Shown piece by piece: positions 26,758 to 36,406 of a stretch of 64,000 nt of DNA. Position numbers and translations under genes: made by a program. The DNA is from Verticiella sediminum. Lineage in GTDB: Bacteria > Pseudomonadota > Gammaproteobacteria > Burkholderiales > Burkholderiaceae_B. The stretch spans positions 1 to 64,000 of the forward strand of contig NZ_VLTJ01000001.1 in assembly GCF_007558815.1 (NCBI RefSeq), read 5' to 3'. The notes below the pieces were generated by a model that saw nothing but the letters and a program-made list of their open reading frames with translations, was not told the DNA's origin and ran no database searches. Positions within the stretch are counted from its first letter, which is position 1; each line of letters opens with the position of its first letter.

Positions 26758-27725
26758 CACAGCTCCTTGCGGACGTCGACCAGGCGGGTGAGCGCCCAGA
26801 TGATCATGAGCACGATGGCCAGCAGGATCACCGCGTTGGCCGCGGCCATCGGGAACTGCAGATAGGAGGTCTGCACCTGGATGGTCTTGCCCACGGACGG
26901 GATCTGCTGGCCGCCCATCACTCCCACCGTCACGAAGTCGCCCATCACAATGGTAATGACGAAGATCGAGCCGATGATGATGCCGGTGCGCGTGAGCGGC
27001 ACGATCACGTTCCAGAGAATCTGCCAGGACGAGGCGCCGGCGTCGCGCGCTGCCTCGACCAGGCTGCGGTCGATGCGCATCATGGCATTGAAGATCGGTA
27101 CGATCATGAACAGCGTATAGAGGTGCACGTAGGCGAGCACCACCGAGAAATCCGAGTACAGCAGCCATTCCAGCGGCCGATCGACCAGCCCCAGCGCCAG
27201 CAGCGTGTCGTTGACCAGCCCGTGCCGGCCGAGCAGCGGCATCCAGGCGATCATGCGGATCACGTTGGACGTCCAGAAAGGCACGGTACAGATCACGAAG
27301 AACAGGATCTGCATGCGCAGGGTGCGCACATGGAAGGCCAGGAAGTAGGCCACGGCGAAGCCCAACACCAGCGTGATCAGCCAGGTAAGGAAGCTGAATT
27401 TCAGGGTGGACAGATAGGTGCGGAAGGTGGTGCACAAGCCATCGCCGGCCAGGCAGCCGGCGAAGACGTCGCTGTAGTTGCGGAACGTGAACGCGGGGAT
27501 GATCTCGTACTGGTTGTATTCCCACACGCTGATCGTGAGCACCAGCGCGAGCGGCACGATGAAGAACAGCGCGAAGACCAGCGAGAAGGGCGTGGCCTGC
27601 AGCCACGCCGGCGCCCGCCAGCCCAGGCGGCCGGGCGGCGGCGCGGGCGGAGCATGTGCCGGCCCCGCGCCGGCGTCGGTGCGGGCCGTGCTTTCTTCGG
27701 AAGTGACGGCATGCGCCTGCATCAT
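26757..27725 (-). CDS. ABC transporter permease, PotB-like (module 3)
   Basis: 322 residues. A hydrophilic N-terminal region of about 50 residues precedes helix 1 (PFSLVFALFFIVPLALVLTI). The EAA loop is VEAARDAGASSWQILWNVIVPLTRTGIIIG. It has an unusual large loop after helix 1 with two cysteines (DVFAGCLAGDGLCTTFRTYL), possibly a periplasmic disulfide. It pairs with the PotC-like gene downstream. A second in-frame ATG lies one codon after the first. Confidence 0.9.
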   Translation of the reverse strand: MMQAHAVTSEESTARTDAGAGPAHAPPAPPPGRLGWRAPAWLQATPFSLVFALFFIVPLALVLTISVWEYNQYEIIPAFTFRNYSDVFAGCLAGDGLCTTFRTYLSTLKFSFLTWLITLVLGFAVAYFLAFHVRTLRMQILFFVICTVPFWTSNVIRMIAWMPLLGRHGLVNDTLLALGLVDRPLEWLLYSDFSVVLAYVHLYTLFMIVPIFNAMMRIDRSLVEAARDAGASSWQILWNVIVPLTRTGIIIGSIFVITIVMGDFVTVGVMGGQQIPSVGKTIQVQTSYLQFPMAAANAVILLAIVLMIIWALTRLVDVRKEL

Positions 27726-27858
27726 GCACTCCAGAACAGGGTTGACCCCCCGGCCATGGCCGGGGAAACCGCAGGTACGGCGCGGCTGGGCGCTGCGCTG
27801 AGCGCGCGGGCCGATCCCGCCACGGCCGCGCAGCCGCCCGGCCGCCGCGCCGCGACGA

Positions 27859-29163
27859 TCAGGCGGCGACGAACTCGTTCCATTTCTGGATCATGTACGC
27901 GTTCTCGTCCATCACCGAGTTCCAGCAGGCGATCGCACCCATGCGCTCGTTGTAGGAACCGCCGTCGCGCACCGTGCCGGCCTTCTCGAGCAGACGCCCG
28001 TCGGGCGCCGTGATGTCCTGGGCGGCGGGCTTGCCTTCCATCCAGTAGTCCCACTCGTACGGCTCCATGTTCTCCTTGGCGGTTTCGAGCACCGCCGAGT
28101 AGTAGCCCTGGCGGTTCAGGTAGGCGCCCGCCCAGCCGTCGAGGAACCAGTTGATGAACTCGTAGGCCGCATCGACCTTGGCGCCCGCCAGCGTGCGCGG
28201 CAGACCGAAGCCCGATGCCCAGGCACGGTAGCCCTCCTTCAACGGCTGGAACGTGCACGCGATGCCCATCGAGCGAACCTGAGTGACCGCGGGCGACCAC
28301 ATCGACTGGATCACGACTTCCCCCGAGGCCATCAGGCTGACCGACTCGTTGAAGTCGCGCCAGAGCGCGCGGAACTGGCCGTTGCGCTTGGCCTCGATCA
28401 GGGTCTTGATCGTGAGGTCGATCTCCTCGCGCGTCATGTTGCCCTTGTCGGCGTACTTGTGGATGCCGGCCGCCTCGACCGCCATCGCGGCGTCCATGAT
28501 GCCGATCGACGGGATGTTCAGCGTCGCGGCCTTGCCCTTGAACTCCGGGTTGAGCAGTTCTGACCAGGATTCCACCGGCCGGCCGATCAGGTCCGGGCGG
28601 ATGCCCAGCGTATCGGCGTTGTAGGTGGTGGGAATCAGTGTCATGTACTGCGTGGGCTCGGCCGCGAAGGTCTTGGCGCTGGGCGACTCGAGGAACATCA
28701 CCTTCTTGGGCGCCGTGCCCTGATCGCCCACCGGCTTGCCGTCGACTTCGCCGCGGGTGAAGAGCGGGGTGATCTTGTCGGCGTACTTGATGCGCTTGGT
28801 GTCGATGCCGACCAGGTTGCCCGAGGGCATGATGTTGCGCAGCGCGAAGTACTCGGTGTCGATGAGGTCGAACGAGTGCGGCGCGGTGAGGGCGCGGCGG
28901 CCGACGTCGTCCGTGGTCACCGGGATGTACTGGATGCGGATGCCCGTGTCCTCGAAGAACTTCTGGGCGATCTCGTTGCTCTGGTTCACCGCCGTGCCCA
29001 GATAGCGCAGGGTGGGCTTTTCCTGGGCGTGCACGAAGGGAAAGGCGAGCATGCCGGCGCCCGCGGCCGCGCCCTGGAGCAGGCGGCGGCGCGTCGTGCT
29101 GCGCGGGTTGGCTGGCGAGACGATGGAACGGGCGGTGCGGTCGTGCGGCTTGCGATCGGACAT
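27859..29163 (-). CDS. ABC transporter substrate-binding protein, Tat-exported (module 3)
   Basis: 434 residues. The signal STTRRRLLQGAAAGAGMLAF ending VHAQ is of twin-arginine type. The mature part belongs to the PotD/SBP_bac family, with NQSNEIAQKFFEDTGIRIQYIPV, IPTTYNADTLGIRPDL and the C-terminal INWFLDGWAGAYLNRQGYYSAV. It is larger than the module 2 binding protein (351 residues) and only distantly similar, so the two importers probably take different solutes. Strong AAGGAG site before the ATG at 29163. Confidence 0.9.
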   Translation of the reverse strand: MSDRKPHDRTARSIVSPANPRSTTRRRLLQGAAAGAGMLAFPFVHAQEKPTLRYLGTAVNQSNEIAQKFFEDTGIRIQYIPVTTDDVGRRALTAPHSFDLIDTEYFALRNIMPSGNLVGIDTKRIKYADKITPLFTRGEVDGKPVGDQGTAPKKVMFLESPSAKTFAAEPTQYMTLIPTTYNADTLGIRPDLIGRPVESWSELLNPEFKGKAATLNIPSIGIMDAAMAVEAAGIHKYADKGNMTREEIDLTIKTLIEAKRNGQFRALWRDFNESVSLMASGEVVIQSMWSPAVTQVRSMGIACTFQPLKEGYRAWASGFGLPRTLAGAKVDAAYEFINWFLDGWAGAYLNRQGYYSAVLETAKENMEPYEWDYWMEGKPAAQDITAPDGRLLEKAGTVRDGGSYNERMGAIACWNSVMDENAYMIQKWNEFVAA

Positions 29164-29199
29164 CTCGTGGCTCCTTGCCGGGGTGGGATAAGGCGGCGC

Positions 29200-30230
<1,031 letters not shown>

Positions 30231-30234
<4 letters not shown>

Positions 30235-30974
30235 GCGGATTTCCTCCGTTTCTGGACATCCCGGCCCAGCAGCCGGGCCAGGGTGGGCGAGACCGCCGAG
30301 CCCAGCGGGGCGAGGCGGGTCTCCAGCTCGAGCAGGTGTGCGCGCATCTCGCCGGCAGCGCGCGCCACGTCGCCCGACGCGATGGCGTCGAGCAGGGCGC
30401 CGTGATGATGCGCGACGCACATGGGCGCATCCTTTTGCTGGTACATGGCAAAGAGCAGGGACGTGCGCGAGACCAGATCCCGCAGCAGCTCGTACAGCAC
30501 CGGATTGCCGGCGGCGCGCGCGAGCTGCAGGTGGAACTCGCCGGACAAGCGGATCGACTCGGCGCGGTCCGCGCGCGCCACCGCCGCCTGCTCGAGCGCC
30601 ATCGCCTCGCGCAGCGCGGCCACGTCACGTGCCGTGGCCGCGCTGGCCAACTGGCTCACCAGCTCGCCCTCGATGAGCTGGCGGGCGGCGAAGACATGGC
30701 GCGCCTCCGACCAGGCCGGCCTGGCCACCTGCGCCGTGCGCTTGGGTTCCTGCACCACGAGACGGTCGCGGATCAGCCCGATCAGGACCTCGCGCACCAC
30801 CGTGCGGCTCACGCCGAACGACGCGGCGATCTCCTGTTCGCGCAGCTTGGTTCCCGGCGGCAGCCGATGGTCGACGATCGCGGCGCGCAGCTCGGCATAC
30901 ACCTGCACCGCCGAACCGGCATGTGCGGCTTCGGCGGCGGGCACGGGTGGTGCAGGAGGATGGCGCAGCGACAT
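30231..30974 (-). CDS. GntR family regulator, FCD domain (module 3)
   Basis: 247 residues. The winged helix at about 22-90 (YAELRAAIVDHRLPPGTKLREQEIAASFGVSRTVVREVLIGLIRDRL) is close in layout to the GntR at 24375. The FCD domain follows (ARQLIEGELVSQLA, SGEFHLQLARAAGNPVLYELL, CVAHHHGALLDAIASGD). It heads the importer operon and is divergent from the racemase/deacetylase pair. Candidate operators lie at 31125 and 31161, so it probably represses both directions until a ligand appears. The ATG at 30974 was chosen over a longer unconserved frame. Confidence 0.88.
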
Positions 30975-31124
30975 GGCGGACCGAAAAAGGCGGCTTTGCA
31001 CGACAAAGTGCAAGGGCTGTGCCAATTTGTGCAGCGCACCGGCCGGGCGGCTCGCCGTGCCGACGCCGCCGCCGCAAACCCCTGCCGGGTCAACGGCTTG
31101 GAGCCGGCAGGCGGCCGCCCGCGC

Positions 31125-31140
31125 AATCTTGCATGGAAAA
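31125..31140. promoter_or_regulatory. candidate GntR operator, copy A (AATCTTGCAT)
   Basis: AATCTTGCAT is repeated directly at 31161-31170, 36 bases away start to start. The surrounding 16 bases from 31126 form an imperfect palindrome (12 of 16 symmetrical positions) centred on GCATGG. It lies in the module 3 divergent control region. Confidence 0.5.
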
Positions 31141-31160
31141 TGCTTATGGCGGTGTAGGCT

Positions 31161-31177
31161 AATCTTGCATACAGGAT
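31161..31177. promoter_or_regulatory. candidate GntR operator, copy B (ATCTTGCATACAGGAT)
   Basis: The second AATCTTGCAT copy. The 16-mer at 31162-31177 is an imperfect palindrome with 12 of 16 symmetrical positions. It sits 75 bases before the racemase ATG at 31253. The AATCTTG heptamer also occurs at 23009-23015 in the module 2 promoter region. Confidence 0.55.
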
Positions 31178-31252
31178 CAGTACACGATGCCGCACGAATC
31201 CAGTGCACCACGCACCAGAACGGATGCCCACGCCCTTCTTCCGAGCCCCGCC

Positions 31253-31999
31253 ATGCGCCTATGCGTCATCAATCCCAACACCTCGAGCGCCATGACTCTC
31301 AAGATCGGCGAGCAGGCGCGCCGGGCCGCAGGGCCGGGCACCGAGATCCTCGCGGTGAACCCGGACATGGGGCCGGCGTCCATCGAGTCCCACTACGATG
31401 ACGCCGTGGCGGTGCTGGGTGTGCTCGACGTCATCCGCCGCGGCGAGGCCCAGGGCTGCGACGGCTATGTCCTGGCGTGCTTCGGCGACCCCGGCCTGGC
31501 GGCGGCGCGGGAAGCCGCGCGCGGCCCCGTGATCGGCATCGCCGAGGCGGCCATGCATGCGGCGAGCTTCGTCGCCACCGGCTTCTCGGTGGTCACCACC
31601 CTGACCCGCACCTGCGTGATCGCCGAGCACTTGGCCGAAGCCTACGGCATGGCGCGCTTCTGCCGCAGCGTGCGCGGCACCGATATTCCCGTGCTCGACC
31701 TGGAGCACGACGACCCGGCCGCCTACGCCGAGATCCTGGCGGCCTGCCGGCGCGCCTTGAGCGAAGATCGCTCGGGCGCCATCGTGCTCGGCTGCGCCGG
31801 CATGAGCGACCTCGCCCTGCGGCTGCGCACGGAACTCGGCGTGCCCGTCATCGACGGCGTCGGCATGGCCGTGCGCCTGGTGGAATCCCTGGTCGCCCTG
31901 GGCATCGCCACCAGCAAGCAGGGCGACTACGCCGACCCCATCCCCAAACCCTATACCGGACTCACCGCGGGCTTCGCCCGCACCGCCCGCACCGCCTGA
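31253..31999 (+). CDS. Asp/Glu/hydantoin racemase with both catalytic cysteines (module 3)
   Basis: 248 residues. It starts MRLCVINPNTSSAM and keeps both cysteines: Cys76 in VLACFGDPGL and Cys181 in IVLGCAGMSDL. It is therefore a credible two-base racemase of the hydantoin/allantoin racemase group (HpxA-like), acting in the cytoplasm. It lies 17 bases before the PuuE-like gene. Racemase plus PuuE is the known arrangement for handling both allantoin isomers in some bacteria. The ATG at 31253 matches the family start but lacks a clear ribosome site; ATG at 31187 would add 22 residues. Confidence 0.85.
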   Translation: MRLCVINPNTSSAMTLKIGEQARRAAGPGTEILAVNPDMGPASIESHYDDAVAVLGVLDVIRRGEAQGCDGYVLACFGDPGLAAAREAARGPVIGIAEAAMHAASFVATGFSVVTTLTRTCVIAEHLAEAYGMARFCRSVRGTDIPVLDLEHDDPAAYAEILAACRRALSEDRSGAIVLGCAGMSDLALRLRTELGVPVIDGVGMAVRLVESLVALGIATSKQGDYADPIPKPYTGLTAGFARTARTA

Positions 32000-32016
32000 A
32001 CCGCATGGAGCAACGC

Positions 32017-32946
32017 ATGCAAACCCTCGACGACCTGGCCCGAACCCCCTACCCGCGCGACCTCATCGGCTACAGCCGCAAGCCGCCTCACGCCGCCTGG
32101 CCGGGCGGTGCGCGGATCGCCGTGCAATTCGTCCTCAACTACGAAGAAGGCGGCGAGAACACCATCCTGCACGGCGACGCCGCCTCCGAGGCCTTTCTGT
32201 CCGAGATGGTGAGCGCCGTCGCCTTCCCGGGCGAACGGCACATGAGCATGGAATCGCTGTACGAGTACGGCAGCCGCGTCGGCGTCTGGCGCCTGCTGCG
32301 CCTGTTCGGCGAACGCCGCCTGCCGCTCACCGTCTTCGGCGTCGGCATGGCCCTGGCGCGCAACCCCGAGGCCGCCCACGCCTTCGTGGAGGGCGGGCAC
32401 GAGATCGCCTCGCACGGCTGGCGCTGGATCGACTATCGCAACGTGCCCGAGGAGATCGAACGCGAGCACATCGCGCTGGCCGTCGAGACCATCCGCCGCT
32501 ACACCGGCGCCCCGCCCGTCGGCTGGTACACCGGACGCACCGGCCCCAACACGCGGCGCCTGGTGGCCGAGCACGGCGGCTTCCTGTACGACGCCGACTC
32601 CTATGCCGACGACCTGCCCTACTACGAGGACGTCGGCGGCAAGCCCCTGCTCATCGTGCCCTACACCCTGGACACCAACGACATGCGCTTCGTGCAGGCG
32701 CAGGGCTTTCACACCGGCGAACAGTTCTATACCTACCTCAAGGACGCCTTCGACGTGCTGTACGCCGAAGGCGCCACCACGCCGCGCATGCTGTCGGTCG
32801 GCCTGCACTGCCGCCTGGTCGGCCGCCCGGGCCGCCTCGCCGGCCTGGCGCGCTTTCTGGACTACATCCAGGGCCACGAGAAGGTCTGGATCTGCAAGCG
32901 CGAGGACATCGCGCGGCACTGGCTGGCGACGCACCCGGCGGGGTGA
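32017..32946 (+). CDS. PuuE-like allantoinase / polysaccharide-deacetylase-fold protein (module 3)
   Basis: 309 residues. It has PuuE signatures: YPRDLIGYSRKPPHAAWPGG, VQFVLNYEEGGEN, MESLYEYGSRVGVWRLLRLF, HEIASHGWRWIDYRNV, PVGWYTGRTGPNTRRL and YDADSYADDLPYY. The family opens the allantoin ring to allantoate without the usual metal site. The ATG at 32017 has GGAG at a good distance; an ATG at 32005 is alternative. It follows the racemase directly. No allantoate amidohydrolase is nearby, so the full pathway would need genes elsewhere, or the substrate is a different cyclic amide. Confidence 0.85.
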   Translation: MQTLDDLARTPYPRDLIGYSRKPPHAAWPGGARIAVQFVLNYEEGGENTILHGDAASEAFLSEMVSAVAFPGERHMSMESLYEYGSRVGVWRLLRLFGERRLPLTVFGVGMALARNPEAAHAFVEGGHEIASHGWRWIDYRNVPEEIEREHIALAVETIRRYTGAPPVGWYTGRTGPNTRRLVAEHGGFLYDADSYADDLPYYEDVGGKPLLIVPYTLDTNDMRFVQAQGFHTGEQFYTYLKDAFDVLYAEGATTPRMLSVGLHCRLVGRPGRLAGLARFLDYIQGHEKVWICKREDIARHWLATHPAG

Positions 32947-32979
32947 GGCGCGGGCCATCGCCCCCGCGCACACCGCCCT

Positions 32980-33888
32980 TCAGGCGGCGCGGCGCATGCG
33001 CTTGAACAACGTCACCGCCGCCAGGATGATGGCGCCGGCGATGATGCCGACGAGCGCGTTGAAAGCCATGACGCTCAGCGAGCCGACGAAGGCGCCGAGC
33101 GCGCCGAGATCCTCGGACTGATGTTCGAGGAAGGGCACCCCGTGAACGAGAATGCCGCCGCCGACCAGGAACATGGCGGCGGTGCCGACCACCGAGAGGG
33201 CCTTCATCAGCCACGGCGCGGCAGCCAGGATGGCCCGGCCGGTGCCTTGCGCCAGTGCGCCGGCCCGTTCGCTCAGGTGCAGCCCCAGGTCGTCCAGCTT
33301 GACGATGCCCGCGACCAGCCCGTAGACGCCGACCGTCATGGCCAGGGCGATGCCGACCAGCACGACGACCTGTTGCATGAAGGGCTGACCCTGCGTGACG
33401 CCGAGGGTGATCGCGATGATTTCGGCGGAGAGAATGAAATCCGTCCGGATGGCGCCCCGGATCTTGTCCTTCTCGAGATGCACAGCGTCGCGCGGTGCGT
33501 GCTGCAGCTTGCGCACGTGCTCTTCGTGCGCGGCAGCCCGTTCCGGCGCAGAATGCAGGAACTTGTGCGCAAGCTTCTCGCAGCCTTCGTAGCAGAGAAA
33601 GGCGCCGCCGATCATCAGCAGCGGCGTCACCAGCCAGGCAGCGAAGGCGCTGATCAGCAAGGCGAGCGGCACCAGGATCGCCTTGTTGACCAGCGAGCCC
33701 CGGGCCACGGCCGCGACGACCGGCAGCTCGCGATCGGCGCGCACGCCCGTGACCTGCTGCGCGTTCAGGGCGAGATCGTCGCCGAGCACGCCGGCAGTCT
33801 TGCGTGCCGCGACTTTGGTCATCACCGACACGTCGTCCAGCAAGGAGGCGATGTCGTCGAGCAAGGCAAGCAGACTACCGGAAGCCAT
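32980..33888 (-). CDS. DUF808 family membrane protein (YedI-like)
   Basis: 302 residues. It starts [20 protein letters not shown] and continues [23 protein letters not shown], the DUF808 signature. About six hydrophobic segments follow ([21 protein letters not shown], and [20 protein letters not shown]). An inner-membrane protein with no established function. It stands alone, tail to tail with the deacetylase. Confidence 0.9.
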   Translation of the reverse strand: MASGSLLALLDDIASLLDDVSVMTKVAARKTAGVLGDDLALNAQQVTGVRADRELPVVAAVARGSLVNKAILVPLALLISAFAAWLVTPLLMIGGAFLCYEGCEKLAHKFLHSAPERAAAHEEHVRKLQHAPRDAVHLEKDKIRGAIRTDFILSAEIIAITLGVTQGQPFMQQVVVLVGIALAMTVGVYGLVAGIVKLDDLGLHLSERAGALAQGTGRAILAAAPWLMKALSVVGTAAMFLVGGGILVHGVPFLEHQSEDLGALGAFVGSLSVMAFNALVGIIAGAIILAAVTLFKRMRRAA

Positions 33889-33943
33889 GGGGCGACCCTG
33901 AAAAGGCGGTGACACGCAGCATAGCGCATGCTTTTGTGCCTAT

Positions 33944-33985
33944 GCCTGGCGAATCCAGGCCGCATGCAGACCGCGAGGTGGACCA
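33944..33985 (+). repeat. 42-bp intergenic repeat, copy A
   Basis: 38 of 42 bases are identical to 41525-41566, in the same orientation. This copy lies between the DUF808 gene and vapBC. It begins GCCTGGCGAATCC and ends GGTGGACCA. In this copy the first 17 bases can fold as GCCTGG-cgaat-CCAGGC, and ATCCAGGC can alternatively pair with GCCTGGAT downstream. No coding potential is apparent. Confidence 0.75.
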
Positions 33986-34021
33986 CGCCTGGATCGATGG
34001 CTAGGAACCGGCAATGATATC

Positions 34022-34037
34022 TATCATGATATATACT
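34022..34037. promoter_or_regulatory. vapBC promoter/operator region with TATCATGATA palindrome
   Basis: A perfect AT-rich 10-bp palindrome (34022-34031) followed directly by TATACT, a possible -10 element (34032-34037). It is about 55 bases before vapB. AbrB-type antitoxins usually bind such inverted repeats to autoregulate. Confidence 0.55.
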
Positions 34038-34084
34038 CTACCGGTTGGTGACCGTTACTCTTTGGGATAGCGAGGACATTCGAC

Positions 34085-34366
34085 ATGCAAACCGCCAAAC
34101 TGTTCAGCAACGGACGCAGCCAGGCCGTGCGCCTGCCGGCCGAGTTCCGCTTTGAAGGAAGCGAGGTCTTCATCCGTCGTGACCCGCTGACCGGCGACGT
34201 CATACTCTCCAAGCGGCAAGGCTGGTCTTCATGGGATGAATTTCTCAGCCAGCGCGACCTCGAGGCGGTACCGGAAGACTTTCTCGCTGATCGGCGGCAG
34301 CCGCCCGAGCAATCCCGTGCGCTGTGGGAGCCCGCACCACCCATCAAGCATGAAAGTGAAGAATGA
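34085..34366 (+). CDS. vapB: VapB antitoxin (AbrB/SpoVT fold)
   Basis: 93 residues. [25 protein letters not shown] is the swapped-hairpin DNA-binding motif of VapB antitoxins. The rest (from about 50) is a proline- and acid-rich tail that should wrap the toxin. It overlaps vapC by 4 bases (ATGA). It would neutralise VapC and repress the operon with it. Confidence 0.92.
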   Translation: MQTAKLFSNGRSQAVRLPAEFRFEGSEVFIRRDPLTGDVILSKRQGWSSWDEFLSQRDLEAVPEDFLADRRQPPEQSRALWEPAPPIKHESEE

Positions 34367-34776
34367 CACCGCGCTTCATGCTAGATACCAACATTGCCAG
34401 CTATCTGCTGCGCGGCAGCCATCCGGCACTGGAGCAGCGGTTGCGGCGGGAGGCTGTGGCCGCCGTCTGCATCTCGGCCATCACCCGCGCCGAACTGCGC
34501 TACGGTGTCGCCCGCCTGCTGCCCGCCGCCACACGGCTGGACCGTGAAGTGGAGCGCTTTCTGCGGGGAATCACCACGCTCGCCTGGGACGACGCCGCCG
34601 CCGACGCCTACGGTCAGGTACGCGCACGGCTGGAACGCCAGGGGCAGGCCATTGGTGCCCTGGATACTCAGATCGCCGCCCATGCCCTGATCACGAATCT
34701 GACGCTGATTACGCACAACGTACGGGAATTCCAGCGCGTTGCCGGTTTGCAGGTGGAAGACTGGACACGAACCTGA
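34363..34776 (+). CDS. vapC: VapC toxin (PIN-domain endoribonuclease)
   Basis: 137 residues, normal length. The acidic PIN residues are present: [13 protein letters not shown] (Asp near position 8), ITRAELRYG (Glu), [12 protein letters not shown] (Asp) and the late [15 protein letters not shown]. The set looks intact, so the toxin is probably active; the closest known relatives (VapC of the FitB/VagC group) cut initiator tRNA. It is translationally coupled to vapB. The module could be chromosomal stabilisation or a remnant of acquired DNA; no integrase is near. Confidence 0.92.
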   Translation: MTPRFMLDTNIASYLLRGSHPALEQRLRREAVAAVCISAITRAELRYGVARLLPAATRLDREVERFLRGITTLAWDDAAADAYGQVRARLERQGQAIGALDTQIAAHALITNLTLITHNVREFQRVAGLQVEDWTRT

Positions 34777-34804
34777 TGCCTGGGATGGGCCGCTTTGCCA
34801 GGCC

Positions 34805-35593
34805 CTACAGCGTTGCCTCGTAATCGATGACGAGCGGCGCATGATCCGAAAAGCGCTCGTCCTTGTAGATCGAAGCGGCATGGGCCTTGGCCGCGATGCC
34901 CGGGGTGGCGATCTGATAGTCGATGCGCCAGCCTACGTTCTTGGCCCAGGCCTGGCCCCGGTTGCTCCACCAGGTGTACTGGTCGGGCCGGTCGTCCACG
35001 ACCCGGAACACGTCGACGAAGCCGCGCTTCTCGAAGACGTCGGTGAGCCAGGCGCGCTCCTCGGGCAGAAAGCCCGAGTTCTTCTGGTTGCCGCGCCAGT
35101 TCTTGAGGTCGATTTCCTTGTGCGCGATGTTCCAGTCGCCGCAGATGACGAACTCGCGGCCGGTGGCCTTGTGTTCGGCCATGAGGCCATCGAGCCAGGG
35201 GCCGAACTCGTCGAGAAAGCGGTACTTGGCGGCCTGGCGCTCTTCGCCGCTGCTGCCCGAAGGCAGGTAGGCGCTGATCACGCTGGTCCTGGGCCAATCG
35301 GCGCGGATGATGCGGCCCTCGGCATCGAACTCCTCCACCTCGAAGCCGCTCACGACGCGCTCGCAGGCATCGCGCACGTAGAGGCCGACACCGCTGTAGC
35401 CCTTTTTCCGGGCGGAGAAGAAATGTCCGGTGTAGCCGGGCGGGTTGCGCAAGCCCTCGTCGAGGTCGGACTCCAGCGCCTTCAGTTCCTGCAGGCAGAT
35501 GACGTGGGCGCCGCTGGCTTCGATCCAGGGCTGCAGGCCCTTCCTGAAGGCTGAACGGATGCCGTTGAGGTTGAGCGAAACGATACGCAGCAA
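34805..35593 (-). CDS. xthA: exodeoxyribonuclease III
   Basis: 262 residues. Motifs of the EEP nuclease family: [23 protein letters not shown] (metal Glu), [14 protein letters not shown] and the closing [11 protein letters not shown] (catalytic Asp-His). RNA/AP-site features [10 protein letters not shown] are present. It acts in base excision repair as AP endonuclease and 3'-5' exonuclease. The start is a TTG with GGAG 8 bases before it. It is divergent from pyrE. Confidence 0.95.
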   Translation of the reverse strand: MLRIVSLNLNGIRSAFRKGLQPWIEASGAHVICLQELKALESDLDEGLRNPPGYTGHFFSARKKGYSGVGLYVRDACERVVSGFEVEEFDAEGRIIRADWPRTSVISAYLPSGSSGEERQAAKYRFLDEFGPWLDGLMAEHKATGREFVICGDWNIAHKEIDLKNWRGNQKNSGFLPEERAWLTDVFEKRGFVDVFRVVDDRPDQYTWWSNRGQAWAKNVGWRIDYQIATPGIAAKAHAASIYKDERFSDHAPLVIDYEATL

Positions 35594-35726
35594 GAAGGTC
35601 TCCGTGGCGCCGGCCGCTCAGGCGGGCGCTCAAGAAATGGCGGGAAACGGACGCCGCCCGGCTGGTCGGCCGCGGCGACGGCATACAATGTCGGCCCCGA
35701 TGATAGCAACTCCCCCCTCCGCCACC

Positions 35727-36398
35727 ATGTCCGACTCCACCCTGCGCACCACCTTCGTCCGCTTCGCCATCGAGCAAGGTGTGCTGCGTTTCGGCAGCTT
35801 CCAGACCAAGTCCGGGCGCAACAGCCCCTATTTCTTCAATGCCGGCCTGTTCAACACCGGCGCTACGCTGGGCCGGCTGGCCGCGTTCTACGCCGAGACG
35901 CTGCGCACGAGCGGCGTCGCCTTCGACATGCTGTACGGGCCGGCCTACAAGGGCATCCCGCTGGCCGCGGCCACGGCGATGGCGCTCTCGGTGGACGCGC
36001 AGGACGTGCCGTTCGCCTTCAACCGCAAGGAAGCCAAGGACCACGGCGAAGGCGGCACGCTGATCGGCGCACCGCTCAAGGGCAAGGTCGTGATCGTGGA
36101 CGATGTGATCACCGCCGGCACCTCGGTGCGCGAGTCGGTCGACATCATCCGCGCGGCGGGCGCCGAGCCGGCCGCCGTGCTGATCGCGCTGGATCGCCAG
36201 GAGCGCGCGGGCGACGCTGAAACCCTGTCCGACGGCTCGGCCGTGCAGGACGTGCAGAAGACCTACGGCATCCCGGTCGTGAGCATCGCCTCGCTGGACG
36301 ACATCCTCGCGCACCTGGAAAGCGCAGCGGGCGAGGCGCTCGCCGAGCACCGCGACGCCGTGCTGGCCTACCGTACGCGCTACGGCATCGCGGGCTGA
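35727..36398 (+). CDS. pyrE: orotate phosphoribosyltransferase
   Basis: 223 residues. The PRPP-binding loop is [13 protein letters not shown] and the substrate region [32 protein letters not shown] is the other conserved block. It converts orotate and PRPP to OMP in pyrimidine synthesis. The ATG at 35727 fits family length; an ATG at 35700 is in frame. The MFS gene begins 8 bases after its stop and may share the message. Confidence 0.95.
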   Translation: MSDSTLRTTFVRFAIEQGVLRFGSFQTKSGRNSPYFFNAGLFNTGATLGRLAAFYAETLRTSGVAFDMLYGPAYKGIPLAAATAMALSVDAQDVPFAFNRKEAKDHGEGGTLIGAPLKGKVVIVDDVITAGTSVRESVDIIRAAGAEPAAVLIALDRQERAGDAETLSDGSAVQDVQKTYGIPVVSIASLDDILAHLESAAGEALAEHRDAVLAYRTRYGIAG

Positions 36399-36406
36399 CG
36401 CCCGCC

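Noticed and set aside
25873-27729. 618-residue double permease frame
   Set aside because: The two permeases are in different frames with a TGATG junction; the upstream part is a shadow of the PotB-like gene.
31477-32946. 489-residue frame including the deacetylase and an N-terminal extension
   Set aside because: The extension lies in a second frame over the racemase; the PuuE family start is at 32017.
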